In this document: piece by piece, positions 30,047 to 38,047 of the stretch
How positions within the stretch are numbered: position 1 is the stretch's first letter
How the letters are laid out: each line of letters opens with the position of its first letter
NCBI GenBank assembly: GCA_025352145.1
Contig: JANXTY010000030.1
Location: forward strand, 124,001 to 188,000
Source of the DNA: Oxalobacteraceae bacterium
GTDB taxonomy: Bacteria > Pseudomonadota > Gammaproteobacteria > Burkholderiales > Burkholderiaceae_D
Length of the DNA stretch: 64,000 nt
Direction: 5' to 3'
The notes under the pieces: model-generated
The model's input: the letters and a program-made list of their open reading frames with translations, nothing else
What the model was told of the DNA's origin: nothing
Databases searched by the model: none
Program-made: the position numbers and the translations under genes

Positions 30047-31915
30047 CTATGCGCTTGTCAGCGTCGTGTTATAGACCACGCCAGCAATGGTGACATTGCT
30101 CAGCTTCACTCCCTGGACGTTATGCAGAAACCACGGTTGTTTTGCATTGACCGGCGTACCGAAATCGCAATCGCTGAAGGTGATATCGGTGAGCGGGCTA
30201 ATAGCCGGCATGGGCATCGGACCGTTGTAACTTGACGCTACCGGGCCGAGCAACAGCAATGCCTGATAGCAGGAATAGCGCCCCTCTTGCGCTGTGACAT
30301 TGCCCACTTTGACACCCGAGATATGCACATGCGATACCTGCGGCGGACGCGTGCGAACATTGTCTGCTGCCGGCACATAATCACAGTCGATGGTGATTAT
30401 GGCGCCAGCGGCCGATGCTGCTGTCTTTGGCGCAATCGTGGAGCCAGGCAAGGGCGTATAAAATCCCGGCTTGGTTTGCACGCCGTTAGGAATCGAAATA
30501 TTGCGAATGTAAAAGTGCTTCAGGAAACCGCCGCGATTCATATTCGTTTTCATGCGAATCGCAGTATTGAGGGAATCGGTGGCCCAATGCAAATTACGGA
30601 ATTCCAGATTTTGCGCATAGATATTCTGGATGCCCCCGGCCATCTCACTGCCCAGCGTTATTGCGCCATGACCGCTGTTCATAATGCAGTTTTGGATAAC
30701 AACGTTTTGCGTCGGTCCATACTGGGTGTCGAGGTCTTTTCCCGATTTGATCGCAATGCAATCGTCGCCGGTATTGAAAGTGCAGTTCTCGACCAGCACC
30801 GTGTCACAGGATTCAGGGTCGAAGCCGTCGCTGTTTGGACCCAGGCTTTCGGCACGGACATCGCGGATATGCAGATCTCGGCAATGAATGGGATTGTGCT
30901 GCCAGAACGGCGTGTAATTGACCTGATAGCCTTGCAGCAGAACGTTGGTACAACCGATGAGCTGGATCATGCAAGGGCGCAAAAAATGACCGAGCCCAAA
31001 TATACGCTGGGCAATGGGCACATCGGCTTCTGAGAGTGCCGGTAAAAATGCGCCATCGCTACGCCAGCGGTCGCCTTGGCCTTGAATCAATTGCACTTGC
31101 GCTGTGCTCAAATGTGGCGCGATCGTAGAAAGCGATTCCGGGTTGAGTGGATTGGTCACGTTCTCGGACGCATTCTTGTTACTGCCTTGTTTATACGGTG
31201 CATGCAGGCCCTTCCACGTCCACCAGCAGTCATCGCTTCCGGCAAACGGTACTCCGCCCTGACCGTTCAAAATACTGCTCCAGTCTTCCCCGGTCAGCGC
31301 AATATTGTTTTGACCGTAAGCGTAGACCATCGATGAAAAACTCAGGCAGTCATTACTCTGCCACCGCACGATGCTGAGGTTGCCATTTTTCCCGCACGGG
31401 AAAGCGCCGTATTTTGCGTAGTCCGCAGGGTCATTGCTAAAATAAATCTGCGCTTTTGCTTTTAAATGTACATGCACATTTGAAAGCAGGACGATGGGGC
31501 CTGCGCAAAACCAATTGCCGCCCGGAATAACAACGCGTCCTCCACCGGTCGCATGGCACGCTGCAATTGCTGCGGTAATCGCAGCATAGCAATCGACTGA
31601 TCCGGCAACCGGCGCAGGCAGCATGCCGCGTTCTTCGGTTGAAACCCAGGCGGCGACGGGCGCGACCTGACATGGCACAGCCCCATAAGTCGTAATGAGA
31701 AAATCTTCTTCCCGAAAGGAGAGGGGTTGGGCAAAGCGGTCGATGATCGCTTGCGCCTTGTTCCACGGGTCGGTCGATTCCGTTGGCGTCATGATCGTGC
31801 AGCCCGCACTGCTTAGAGCCAAGCCATTAACGGACGCAATGGATGCAATGGACGCCGCTTGTATAAAAGCACGTCGTTGCTGATTGATGATTTTTTTTGC
31901 TGGGGGATTTGTCAT
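30047..31915 (-). CDS. GH28 polygalacturonase, Tat-exported probable lipoprotein
   Basis: 622 residues. The N-terminus has a twin-arginine motif (Q-Q-R14-R15-A-F-I-Q) and a possible lipobox S-S-A-G-C39, so a Tat-exported lipoprotein is likely. The GH28 active site is complete: SLGPNSDGFDPESC, GDDCIAIKSGKD, NSGHGAITLGSEMAGG and AIRMKT. It hydrolyses alpha-1,4-galacturonan; size and architecture fit an exo-acting periplasmic form, which is an inference. Its start overlaps the pectin methylesterase stop by 4 nt. A run of eight A on the coding strand lies at codons 6-8. Confidence 0.93.
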   Translation of the reverse strand: MTNPPAKKIINQQRRAFIQAASIASIASVNGLALSSAGCTIMTPTESTDPWNKAQAIIDRFAQPLSFREEDFLITTYGAVPCQVAPVAAWVSTEERGMLPAPVAGSVDCYAAITAAIAACHATGGGRVVIPGGNWFCAGPIVLLSNVHVHLKAKAQIYFSNDPADYAKYGAFPCGKNGNLSIVRWQSNDCLSFSSMVYAYGQNNIALTGEDWSSILNGQGGVPFAGSDDCWWTWKGLHAPYKQGSNKNASENVTNPLNPESLSTIAPHLSTAQVQLIQGQGDRWRSDGAFLPALSEADVPIAQRIFGLGHFLRPCMIQLIGCTNVLLQGYQVNYTPFWQHNPIHCRDLHIRDVRAESLGPNSDGFDPESCDTVLVENCTFNTGDDCIAIKSGKDLDTQYGPTQNVVIQNCIMNSGHGAITLGSEMAGGIQNIYAQNLEFRNLHWATDSLNTAIRMKTNMNRGGFLKHFYIRNISIPNGVQTKPGFYTPLPGSTIAPKTAASAAGAIITIDCDYVPAADNVRTRPPQVSHVHISGVKVGNVTAQEGRYSCYQALLLLGPVASSYNGPMPMPAISPLTDITFSDCDFGTPVNAKQPWFLHNVQGVKLSNVTIAGVVYNTTLTSA

Positions 31916-33414
31916 GGCGCGCGCCCTTCGTCGATATTATTGAACTCTGCAAGAAAGGGTTCGTTCGGTTTTTTTTCATATCCCAAGTCGCGGATCAAAT
32001 CGATATGGGTGAGTGCCAGATTGGTCCAGAACGTGTTCAAGTCGTAGTGGACCGGGCGATAAGATAGCCCACCATTTTTATTCCAGTCTGACCAGGGCCG
32101 CTCTTTGTCGATGTGGCTGCCGATGCGCGAATGGAGAATAATGACTTTGCCAACCGTTTCTAATACTGTTTTCGAAACGGTACCGTGTGGCGCTTGATAA
32201 ATATCATTTTCTGCCAGATCGCAGGAATAGCCCGGAATGTTGACAGTGCCGTAAGGCGTACATTTTGAGCGATGAAACCATTGGCGCGCGAGATAGAATT
32301 TTCCCGCTAGCGCATTCGCACTGCCATCGTTTGTGAAGGTACATTCGTTAAACACAAAACCATAGCGCGTGCCGATATTGGTGTTGGGTGCCATCGCATA
32401 GGAGCTTGCCGAGCGGGCGCCGAGCGACTTGATTTCCGACCGATAAAAATACGCCGTGGTGTCGCCAAAAATGAAATCGACATCTCCTTCGATATACGAT
32501 TTGTGGAAGAAGCTGCGAACCGTGGTGAGGAACACGGGCGAACGCAAAAACAAAGTGTCTTGATTGCCAATAAAACGCACGTTTTCGAACTGCACCTTGT
32601 CGGCACCATCCACAAACAAAGCTACCGCCTGACCCCGCCCGCGTTCCAACGGATTATTGCCGGGAAAACGAGTGCAAATAGGATCGATACAATCGGGGTG
32701 TCTGCGGTCTTCGTTGTAGTTATTTTCAAACGTAATATTTTTCGCTTGGAAACCCTGGTTCCTGATCCAAACGACCGGCGAACCAAAGGTGGACAGCGTC
32801 GCTTTGTTTTTCAATTCATTGAACATGGCTTGAATGCCGGGTTCGACATGAGCGAACTGCGCGCCAAAGTTATTGACGTAATCGACCCCAGTCATACCGG
32901 CATCGAGACTGGCGCGAATACGAGTACGAGATGCATCGGTATCGCCGCCGAGCAGGGTAATGGGCGCAGCGGCGGGAACATACAACAGTTCCCGATACAC
33001 TCCCGCCTTGACCAGGACAACCACCCGTCGTTGCGCACGTCCCGGCAAAGCGCTGTCTGCGACTGCACGATTGACCGCAGCCTGTACGGTATTAAAGACA
33101 GTCGCGTCATCGGCTTGCGCTGCGGAGTCAACGGTATAGTCGGATACGAGTAGGGCATTACTTGCCAAAGGATCTGCCAGTGGATCCCAGGGATCGGCCT
33201 TTTCTTTTCCGGCTAATCCTACATATTTCAGTACTTCGGAGTAAGTGTATTGTGCAGCTTGCTCATTACTCAGTTGCGGGCGGGTTGGTGAGACCGCGAA
33301 GGGAGATGATGCGGCCTTCCGTAGATTCTGCGCTAGCCCGACCAAGGGTGCTATGCCGCACAGCGCGAAGCTGGCGATCCAGGCGATGCGATAAATTCGA
33401 TAAAAGAGCAGCAT
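31912..33414 (-). CDS. Secreted pectin methylesterase (CE8)
   Basis: 500 residues. A hydrophobic N-terminus (about 8-28, ending GLAQ) acts as a signal peptide. Catalytic motifs are FIGNQDTLFLRSP, the Asp pair region EGDVDFIFGDTTAYFYRSEI, and YLARQWFHRS. It resembles the larger plant-pathogen-type bacterial esterases (PemA-like) with several Cys in the beta-helix. It overlaps the acetylesterase remnant by 1 base upstream and the polygalacturonase by 4 nt downstream, so the operon is tightly packed. Having two methylesterases of different anchoring suggests work in two compartments. Confidence 0.93.
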   Translation of the reverse strand: MLLFYRIYRIAWIASFALCGIAPLVGLAQNLRKAASSPFAVSPTRPQLSNEQAAQYTYSEVLKYVGLAGKEKADPWDPLADPLASNALLVSDYTVDSAAQADDATVFNTVQAAVNRAVADSALPGRAQRRVVVLVKAGVYRELLYVPAAAPITLLGGDTDASRTRIRASLDAGMTGVDYVNNFGAQFAHVEPGIQAMFNELKNKATLSTFGSPVVWIRNQGFQAKNITFENNYNEDRRHPDCIDPICTRFPGNNPLERGRGQAVALFVDGADKVQFENVRFIGNQDTLFLRSPVFLTTVRSFFHKSYIEGDVDFIFGDTTAYFYRSEIKSLGARSASSYAMAPNTNIGTRYGFVFNECTFTNDGSANALAGKFYLARQWFHRSKCTPYGTVNIPGYSCDLAENDIYQAPHGTVSKTVLETVGKVIILHSRIGSHIDKERPWSDWNKNGGLSYRPVHYDLNTFWTNLALTHIDLIRDLGYEKKPNEPFLAEFNNIDEGRAP

Positions 33415-33845
33415 TAGTTTTCAGACCGGAGCGATGACATGATAGAAGGTACCGCCCGAATCAATTCAGCCATCGCCCTGTGTGAAAAATACGTCGCTCC
33501 CTTGGTGTCTAAATGGGTATAGTCAACATCCTGATTCAGCACATAATTCGTGCTCAATGACACCCCATCGCGCAATAAATTTTGTACTTCATTCCATCGT
33601 CCTTCGGCACGAAAACTGCCGGAGCCGCGGTCACCGCGCGTCAGATTAATGCAAGAAATCGCAGGCTGAAAAGGCGAGCGCAGAACATCGCCGTAACCGC
33701 TTTTGGTAACCACTATGGAGTCGCCAAACAAGATGACCCGGATCGGCTTTGTCGCTGGATTAGCTGCCAGTGTCGGGCCCGAGAAAGCGGCAGATAATGC
33801 GATGATGGCGATCAATTTTGATGTCATGCGAAGGGGCTTATTCAT
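33414..33845 (-). pseudogene. Rhamnogalacturonan acetylesterase (CE12, SGNH) with an internal in-frame deletion
   Basis: 143 residues against about 230-260 for the family. The signal peptide (1-28), block I G41-D42-S43 and the segment R70-G-D-R-G-S-G-S-F-R-A-E-G-R-W84 are family-like, and the end carries D108-Y-T-H111-L-D-x-x-G-A, the catalytic Asp/His block. The middle, including the G-H-N-D oxyanion block, is missing, with a junction around residues 92-106. The frame is intact, so a short protein may be made, but deacetylation is unlikely. It is first in the pectin operon; its start codon and coupling to the next gene may be why the frame persists. Confidence 0.8.
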
Positions 33846-33890
33846 GTTAACAATGTTTTGTTTTTACATTGCAATAGATGCTGGTCTCAA

Positions 33891-33934
33891 TAGGAACTGC
33901 AGAGACAACGGTGGCGCACGGCATGCCGTTCCTA
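33891..33934. promoter_or_regulatory. Inverted repeats between gntR and the pectin operon
   Basis: TAGGAAC (33891-33897) and GTTCCTA (33928-33934) are inverted around a spacer that holds a perfect 12-bp palindrome ACGGCATGCCGT (33918-33929). They lie in the 190 bp between the regulator gene and the operon it probably controls, so operator or RNA structure are both possible. No T-run follows. Confidence 0.3.
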
Positions 33935-34035
33935 GCACGAGCACAGTAAGGGGTAAGACATGCTGTGCCACGCTCCTAGGATGCCCAAGTCTCAACCCAG
34001 AGTAACGACTCTTGCCGAGCTCTGCGTAGCATTCG

Positions 34036-34773
34036 CTATCCTCTTGAAAAAGTGCGCGTCACATATTCCAGATGCGCGCGCATTGCGCGGCGGGCACCGG
34101 CCGGATCGTGCGCTGCGATCGCTTCTAGGACGCGCCGATGGTCAGTCAATGTTTGCTGGCGCATTTCCTCGGTCTGAAAGTGCTCTTTGAGTTTGCCCCA
34201 CAAACGTCCGCGCTGATCCCATAGATATTCAATGACACCGACTAGTGCGCTGTTGCCGGTGGCACGTGCAATGGCGACATGAAAATTGCGGTCCGCCTGT
34301 TCGTTGCTGGCGTAATCGGCATGATGACGCTCCATCTCCAATACCGCATTTAAAATGACATCGATGGCGCCGGCGGTAGCCACACGTGCAGCGATCGCTG
34401 CTACTTCCGATTCGATCAGCAGGCGCGAGGCCAGGACTTCGAAGGGGCCAGGGCCGGTTTCGGAAAGTGCGGAACGGGCTTCGTGATTGTCGCTGACATA
34501 CACGCCCGAGCCACCGCGCACCTCAAGAATGCCACCGATTTCGAGCGCCAATAATGCCTCACGCAACGAAGTACGACTCACGTTGAGCCGAGCGGAAAGA
34601 TCGCGTACCGACGGCAATCGTGCGCCGACGGGGATCCTTTCTTCGCTAATGAGTTCGACTATACTGTCCGCGATATGCCGATACAGGCGCGGCTCTTGCG
34701 ATTTAGAATCGCTGGATACGGAAATTTTGGTCAAAATAATATTCAATAAATAGTTGATTGAAAGCGATTTCAC
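34036..34773 (-). CDS. GntR-family transcriptional regulator, FadR/FCD subfamily
   Basis: 245 residues from the GTG at 34773; the true start could be a little further in, since the winged helix begins near residue 28 (YRHIADSIVELISEERIPVG). The HTH is RLPSVRDLSARLNVSRTSLREALLALEIGG, shown here as RLPSVRDLSARLNVSRT and SLREALLALE. The FCD ligand domain (about 110-240) has metal-type residues in DRNFHVAIARATGN and H217 region DHRRVLEAI. FCD regulators of this size commonly sense hexuronates (ExuR/UxuR) or related acids. The position between the pectin operon and garD-udh suggests it controls them. A perfect dyad at 34799-34813 lies 26 bp upstream. Confidence 0.9.
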   Translation of the reverse strand: MKSLSINYLLNIILTKISVSSDSKSQEPRLYRHIADSIVELISEERIPVGARLPSVRDLSARLNVSRTSLREALLALEIGGILEVRGGSGVYVSDNHEARSALSETGPGPFEVLASRLLIESEVAAIAARVATAGAIDVILNAVLEMERHHADYASNEQADRNFHVAIARATGNSALVGVIEYLWDQRGRLWGKLKEHFQTEEMRQQTLTDHRRVLEAIAAHDPAGARRAMRAHLEYVTRTFSRG

Positions 34774-34798
34774 GTTCGCTTCGGAAAGAGCATTCTAA

Positions 34799-34813
34799 AT
34801 TGGTTGAACCAAT
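34799..34813. promoter_or_regulatory. Perfect dyad, candidate GntR operator
   Basis: ATTGGTT-G-AACCAAT is a perfect 15-bp palindrome 26 bp upstream of the regulator start. TGGT...ACCA is the general half-site form of FCD-type GntR operators such as those of UxuR, ExuR and FadR. Autoregulation, and perhaps control of the divergent garD-udh unit, is the simplest reading. Confidence 0.55.
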
Positions 34814-35099
34814 CTCACAAGGTGGGCTAGCCAGATATTTCGTTTAATGGGATAATAAAAATAACACCAAAAATGCGCTGAAAACTGGGGTGCTCAACAT
34901 GAATTTCATACGTTCGAAGCAAGAATTTTTTACAAATTGATCGCTGATGACGTGCTGAAAATTGATGCAAAGATCCAGTTGACCATGTCCATCGCCCCTT
35001 ATATATCGTCAGGGGACAGGCATGTAACGCGCCCGGATTGATTCGGTGTGCATGCACAGGTTTAGGATAATCGAAGGATTATGCCCCGCAATCAAATCG

Positions 35100-35126
35100 G
35101 TGATTATTTATCACGACTTATCACGA
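35100..35126 (+). promoter_or_regulatory. Dyad with helical-phase direct repeats upstream of garD
   Basis: GTGAT-N5-ATCAC (35100-35114) overlaps two copies of TTATCACGA at 35108-35116 and 35118-35126, exactly 10 bp apart, about one helix turn. This looks like an activator or repressor site for the garD-udh promoter; the regulator is unknown. Confidence 0.3.
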
Positions 35127-35145
35127 ACATTCTCAATTACAGGTA

Positions 35146-35166
35146 ACACTCTTACGAAAAGAGTGT
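35146..35166 (+). promoter_or_regulatory. Inverted repeat upstream of garD
   Basis: ACACTCTT-ACGAA-AAGAGTGT is a perfect 8-bp inverted repeat, 120 bp before the garD start. It may be an operator or a hairpin in the leader. No poly-T follows, so it is not a typical terminator. Confidence 0.3.
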
Positions 35167-35285
35167 ACTGGATTGATCCACACGCTCTCCAGATGTGCCG
35201 ATGCAAGATGTGTGTAGTAAATTGGCGTAGTGCTGACATGAATTTTAAAATGGACTCCGCCCCCCCCAAAAAATAGGAAACGACA

Positions 35286-36848
35286 ATGGCAAGCATTAGT
35301 AGCACCAGTATTAGTACCCCGCTGTATATTCCCATGCATGAAAACGACAATGTTGCTATCGTGGTCAACGATGGCGGCCTGCCTGCAGGTACCGTGTTTG
35401 CGAATGGCCTGACACTACTCGAAGCGATACCGCAAGGCCACAAGGTTGCCCTGTCCGACCTCGCGCAGGATGATCCTGTGATCCGTTATAACGTGACCAT
35501 CGGATATGCTTTGCGTGCCCTCAAAAAAGGGAGTTGGATTTCAGAATCGGTGTTGCGCATGCCTGCCGCCAGGGAACTGGTTGGTTTGCCCATTGCTACT
35601 CGTAAAGCCCCGGTCGTTGCACCGCTCGAAGGGTATACTTTTGAAGGTTTTCGCAACGCCGACGGTACGGTCGGCACACGTAACATTTTGGCGATCACCA
35701 CCACGGTGCAATGTGTGGCCGGCGTTGTTGAATATGCGGTCAAGCGCATTAAATCGGAACTGCTGCCGCACTATCCCAACGTTGACGATGTGATTGGTTT
35801 GGAGCATACCTATGGTTGTGGTGTGGCGATCGATGCGCCCAATGCCGATGTTCCGATTCGAACGCTGCGCAATATCACCCTCAATCCCAATTTTGGCGGC
35901 CAGGCTATGGTCGTGAGTCTCGGCTGCGAAAAATTGCAACCAACGCGCATGTTTCCGAAAGGATCCATCCCCATTTTGCAAGGTAACGAGCCGACCGTAG
36001 TGTGCCTGCAAGATCAGGAGCACGTCGGTTTTAATTCGATGATCGATTCGATCGTGAAGACGGCAGAAGAAAAACTCAAGGTACTGAACGCGCGTCGTCG
36101 CCAGACTTGCCCGGCGTCAGACTTAATTGTTGGCGTGCAGTGTGGTGGCAGCGATGCATTTTCCGGGGTGACTGCAAATCCTGCCGTGGGTTTTGCGACC
36201 GATTTGTTGGTGCGCGCCGGGGCCACCGTCATGTTTTCCGAAGTGACCGAAGTGCGCGATGGCATCGACCAGCTTACTGCGCGCGCTGCCAATCCAGAAG
36301 TCGCCCAAGCGATGATACGGGAGATGGAATGGTACGATAATTACCTGACACGCGGTGGGGTTGACCGTAGTGCCAACACGACGCCGGGTAACAAAAAAGG
36401 TGGACTGTCGAACATTGTTGAAAAAGCGATGGGTTCCATCGTCAAGTCAGGCTCCAGCGCCATCGTCGGTGTGCTCGCACCGGGTGAAAAGCTGACACGA
36501 AAAGGGTTGATTTACGCTGCTACGCCGGCCAGCGATTTCATTTGCGGCACCTTGCAACTGGCGGCCGGCATGACCGTTCACGTATTTACCACGGGTCGCG
36601 GAACACCCTACGGCTTGGCCGCAGTGCCCGTGATTAAGGTCGCAACCCGCAACGATCTGGCTCGGCGCTGGCATGATCTGATGGATATCAATGCCGGGCG
36701 CATCGCCAGCGGCGAAGCCACCATCGACGATGTCGGCTGGGAATTATTCAAGCTGATACTGGAAGTTGCCAGCGGCCGTGAGACATGGGCTGAACAATGG
36801 AAACTGCACAATGCGTTAACGCTCTTCAATCCTGCACCGGTGACCTGA
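35286..36848 (+). CDS. garD: Galactarate dehydratase (UxaA/GarD family)
   Basis: 520 residues, full length for GarD (about 523). An N-terminal SAF-like domain ([33 protein letters not shown]) precedes the large dehydratase domain with [48 protein letters not shown] and [13 protein letters not shown]. It removes water from galactarate to give 5-keto-4-deoxy-D-glucarate. The altronate dehydratase UxaA is a close relative, but length and the neighbouring uronate dehydrogenase favour galactarate. A weak AGGA and a C8-A6 tract precede the ATG. No transporter is adjacent. Confidence 0.87.
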   Translation: MASISSTSISTPLYIPMHENDNVAIVVNDGGLPAGTVFANGLTLLEAIPQGHKVALSDLAQDDPVIRYNVTIGYALRALKKGSWISESVLRMPAARELVGLPIATRKAPVVAPLEGYTFEGFRNADGTVGTRNILAITTTVQCVAGVVEYAVKRIKSELLPHYPNVDDVIGLEHTYGCGVAIDAPNADVPIRTLRNITLNPNFGGQAMVVSLGCEKLQPTRMFPKGSIPILQGNEPTVVCLQDQEHVGFNSMIDSIVKTAEEKLKVLNARRRQTCPASDLIVGVQCGGSDAFSGVTANPAVGFATDLLVRAGATVMFSEVTEVRDGIDQLTARAANPEVAQAMIREMEWYDNYLTRGGVDRSANTTPGNKKGGLSNIVEKAMGSIVKSGSSAIVGVLAPGEKLTRKGLIYAATPASDFICGTLQLAAGMTVHVFTTGRGTPYGLAAVPVIKVATRNDLARRWHDLMDINAGRIASGEATIDDVGWELFKLILEVASGRETWAEQWKLHNALTLFNPAPVT

Positions 36849-36899
36849 TTAGCGTGCGTCCGATTCTTTTTTCTTTAACTTTTCTTTGGAAATAATCTC

Positions 36900-37721
36900 A
36901 TGACATCAACCGCTTCATCTAAACCTTTTAAACGAATTTTGCTGACCGGTGCCGCAGGCGGTTTAGGTCGCATTCTACGTGAGCGCATCAAGCCGTGGGC
37001 CGACATAGTGCGCTTAAGCGATCTGAGTGATATGGGCCCAGCAGGTCCCGGTGAAGAAATCGTGCAATGCAATCTTGCCGACAAGGCCGCCGTGCTCAGG
37101 TTGATGGAAGGCGTCGATGCAGTCCTGCATTTCGGCGGCATTTCGGTCGAAGCACCGTTTGATGCGATCATGCAAGCGAATATTCTGGGAATGGCTAATC
37201 TATACGAAGCAGTCCACAAAACGGGTGTCAAACGCGTCGTTTTTGCCAGTTCAAATCACACTATCGGTTTCTATCGCAACACAGACATGCTCGATGCGGA
37301 TATGCCGACTCGGCCGGACACCCTGTATGGCGTCAGCAAATGTTTTGGCGAATCGTTGTCGCGTTACTATTATGACCGCTTCGGCATCGAAACCGTTTGC
37401 ATACGCATTGGTTCCTGCTTTCCCGAACCGGCCAATCCGCGCATGATGATCACGTATCTTAGTGCCGACGACCTGGTTGAATCGCTACGCTGCTCCTTGT
37501 TTGCGCCACGGGTCGGCCACACGATTCTTTTTGGCGTCTCCGATAATCCGGCCAAGTGGTGGGATAACACCAAAGCGGCCCATCTCGGATTCGTTCCCAA
37601 AGATAGTTCGGCTCAATTTGCTGCGATGTTTCCCGATACATCCGCATATCCGGCGGCCGACGACATCGCTACGACATTTCAGGGTGGCGGTTTTATTTTG
37701 AATGGTCCGCAATACCCTTAA
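36900..37721 (+). CDS. udh: NAD-dependent uronate dehydrogenase
   Basis: 273 residues, extended short-chain dehydrogenase. The NAD motif is LLTGAAGGLGRILRERIKPW, and HFGGISVEAPFD, VFASSNHTIGFY, YGVSKCFGES (Tyr and Lys of YxxxK) and IRIGSCFPEPANPRMM match characterised uronate dehydrogenases of Pseudomonas and Agrobacterium closely. It oxidises galacturonate or glucuronate to the aldaro-lactone. With garD (51 bp upstream) it forms the oxidative uronate route; the end products of the pectin operon would be its substrate. Confidence 0.92.
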   Translation: MTSTASSKPFKRILLTGAAGGLGRILRERIKPWADIVRLSDLSDMGPAGPGEEIVQCNLADKAAVLRLMEGVDAVLHFGGISVEAPFDAIMQANILGMANLYEAVHKTGVKRVVFASSNHTIGFYRNTDMLDADMPTRPDTLYGVSKCFGESLSRYYYDRFGIETVCIRIGSCFPEPANPRMMITYLSADDLVESLRCSLFAPRVGHTILFGVSDNPAKWWDNTKAAHLGFVPKDSSAQFAAMFPDTSAYPAADDIATTFQGGGFILNGPQYP

Positions 37722-38047
37722 CGCCATACCTTTAAATTAAACAGGTAATCCGGGGGATACTTATTTCTGCAAGCAATTCGATATCGCGCATTTTTGCTAC
37801 TGCACGAGGCCAACCAAACCGCGCATCGTGTGGACACCATTACAAACCAACCAATGCCACACCGCCGTATCAATGGGTCAGAATATTCGGGCTGAGACGG
37901 CATTAATGCGCGATACTGCTTGCAGGATTAAGTTCGTATCCGTTATTCGACATATCCTGTTGCCCCCATCCAACAAGTCAAATCGGAGCTTACCGTTTTT
38001 AAACCGGAATATAGATTAAAAACCTATAATCAATAAAGGAATTTCAC
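37722..38047. other. Intergenic region between udh and the lectin-like gene
   Basis: 326 bp. No gene is supported. A TATAAT at 38025-38030 is too close to the start to be an ordinary -10 box, but AAAGGA at 38035-38040 is a good ribosome-binding site for the TTG start at 38048. No terminator was recognised after udh. Confidence 0.5.

Larger units (their letters stand above)
34774..35285. other. Regulatory intergenic region between divergent gntR and garD
   Basis: 512 bp without a credible gene. It holds the GntR-type dyad at 34799-34813, a dyad and direct repeats at 35100-35126, a 21-bp inverted repeat at 35146-35166, and a C8-A6 homopolymer block (35260-35273) immediately before the AGGA ribosome-binding site of garD. 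Confidence 0.6.

Noticed and set aside
31891-31898. A8/T8 tract in the polygalacturonase gene as a phase-variation signal
   Set aside because: Eight-base A/T runs also occur at 20078-20085 and 31979-31986 in unrelated positions, so it is not distinctive, unlike the G8 and C8 runs.
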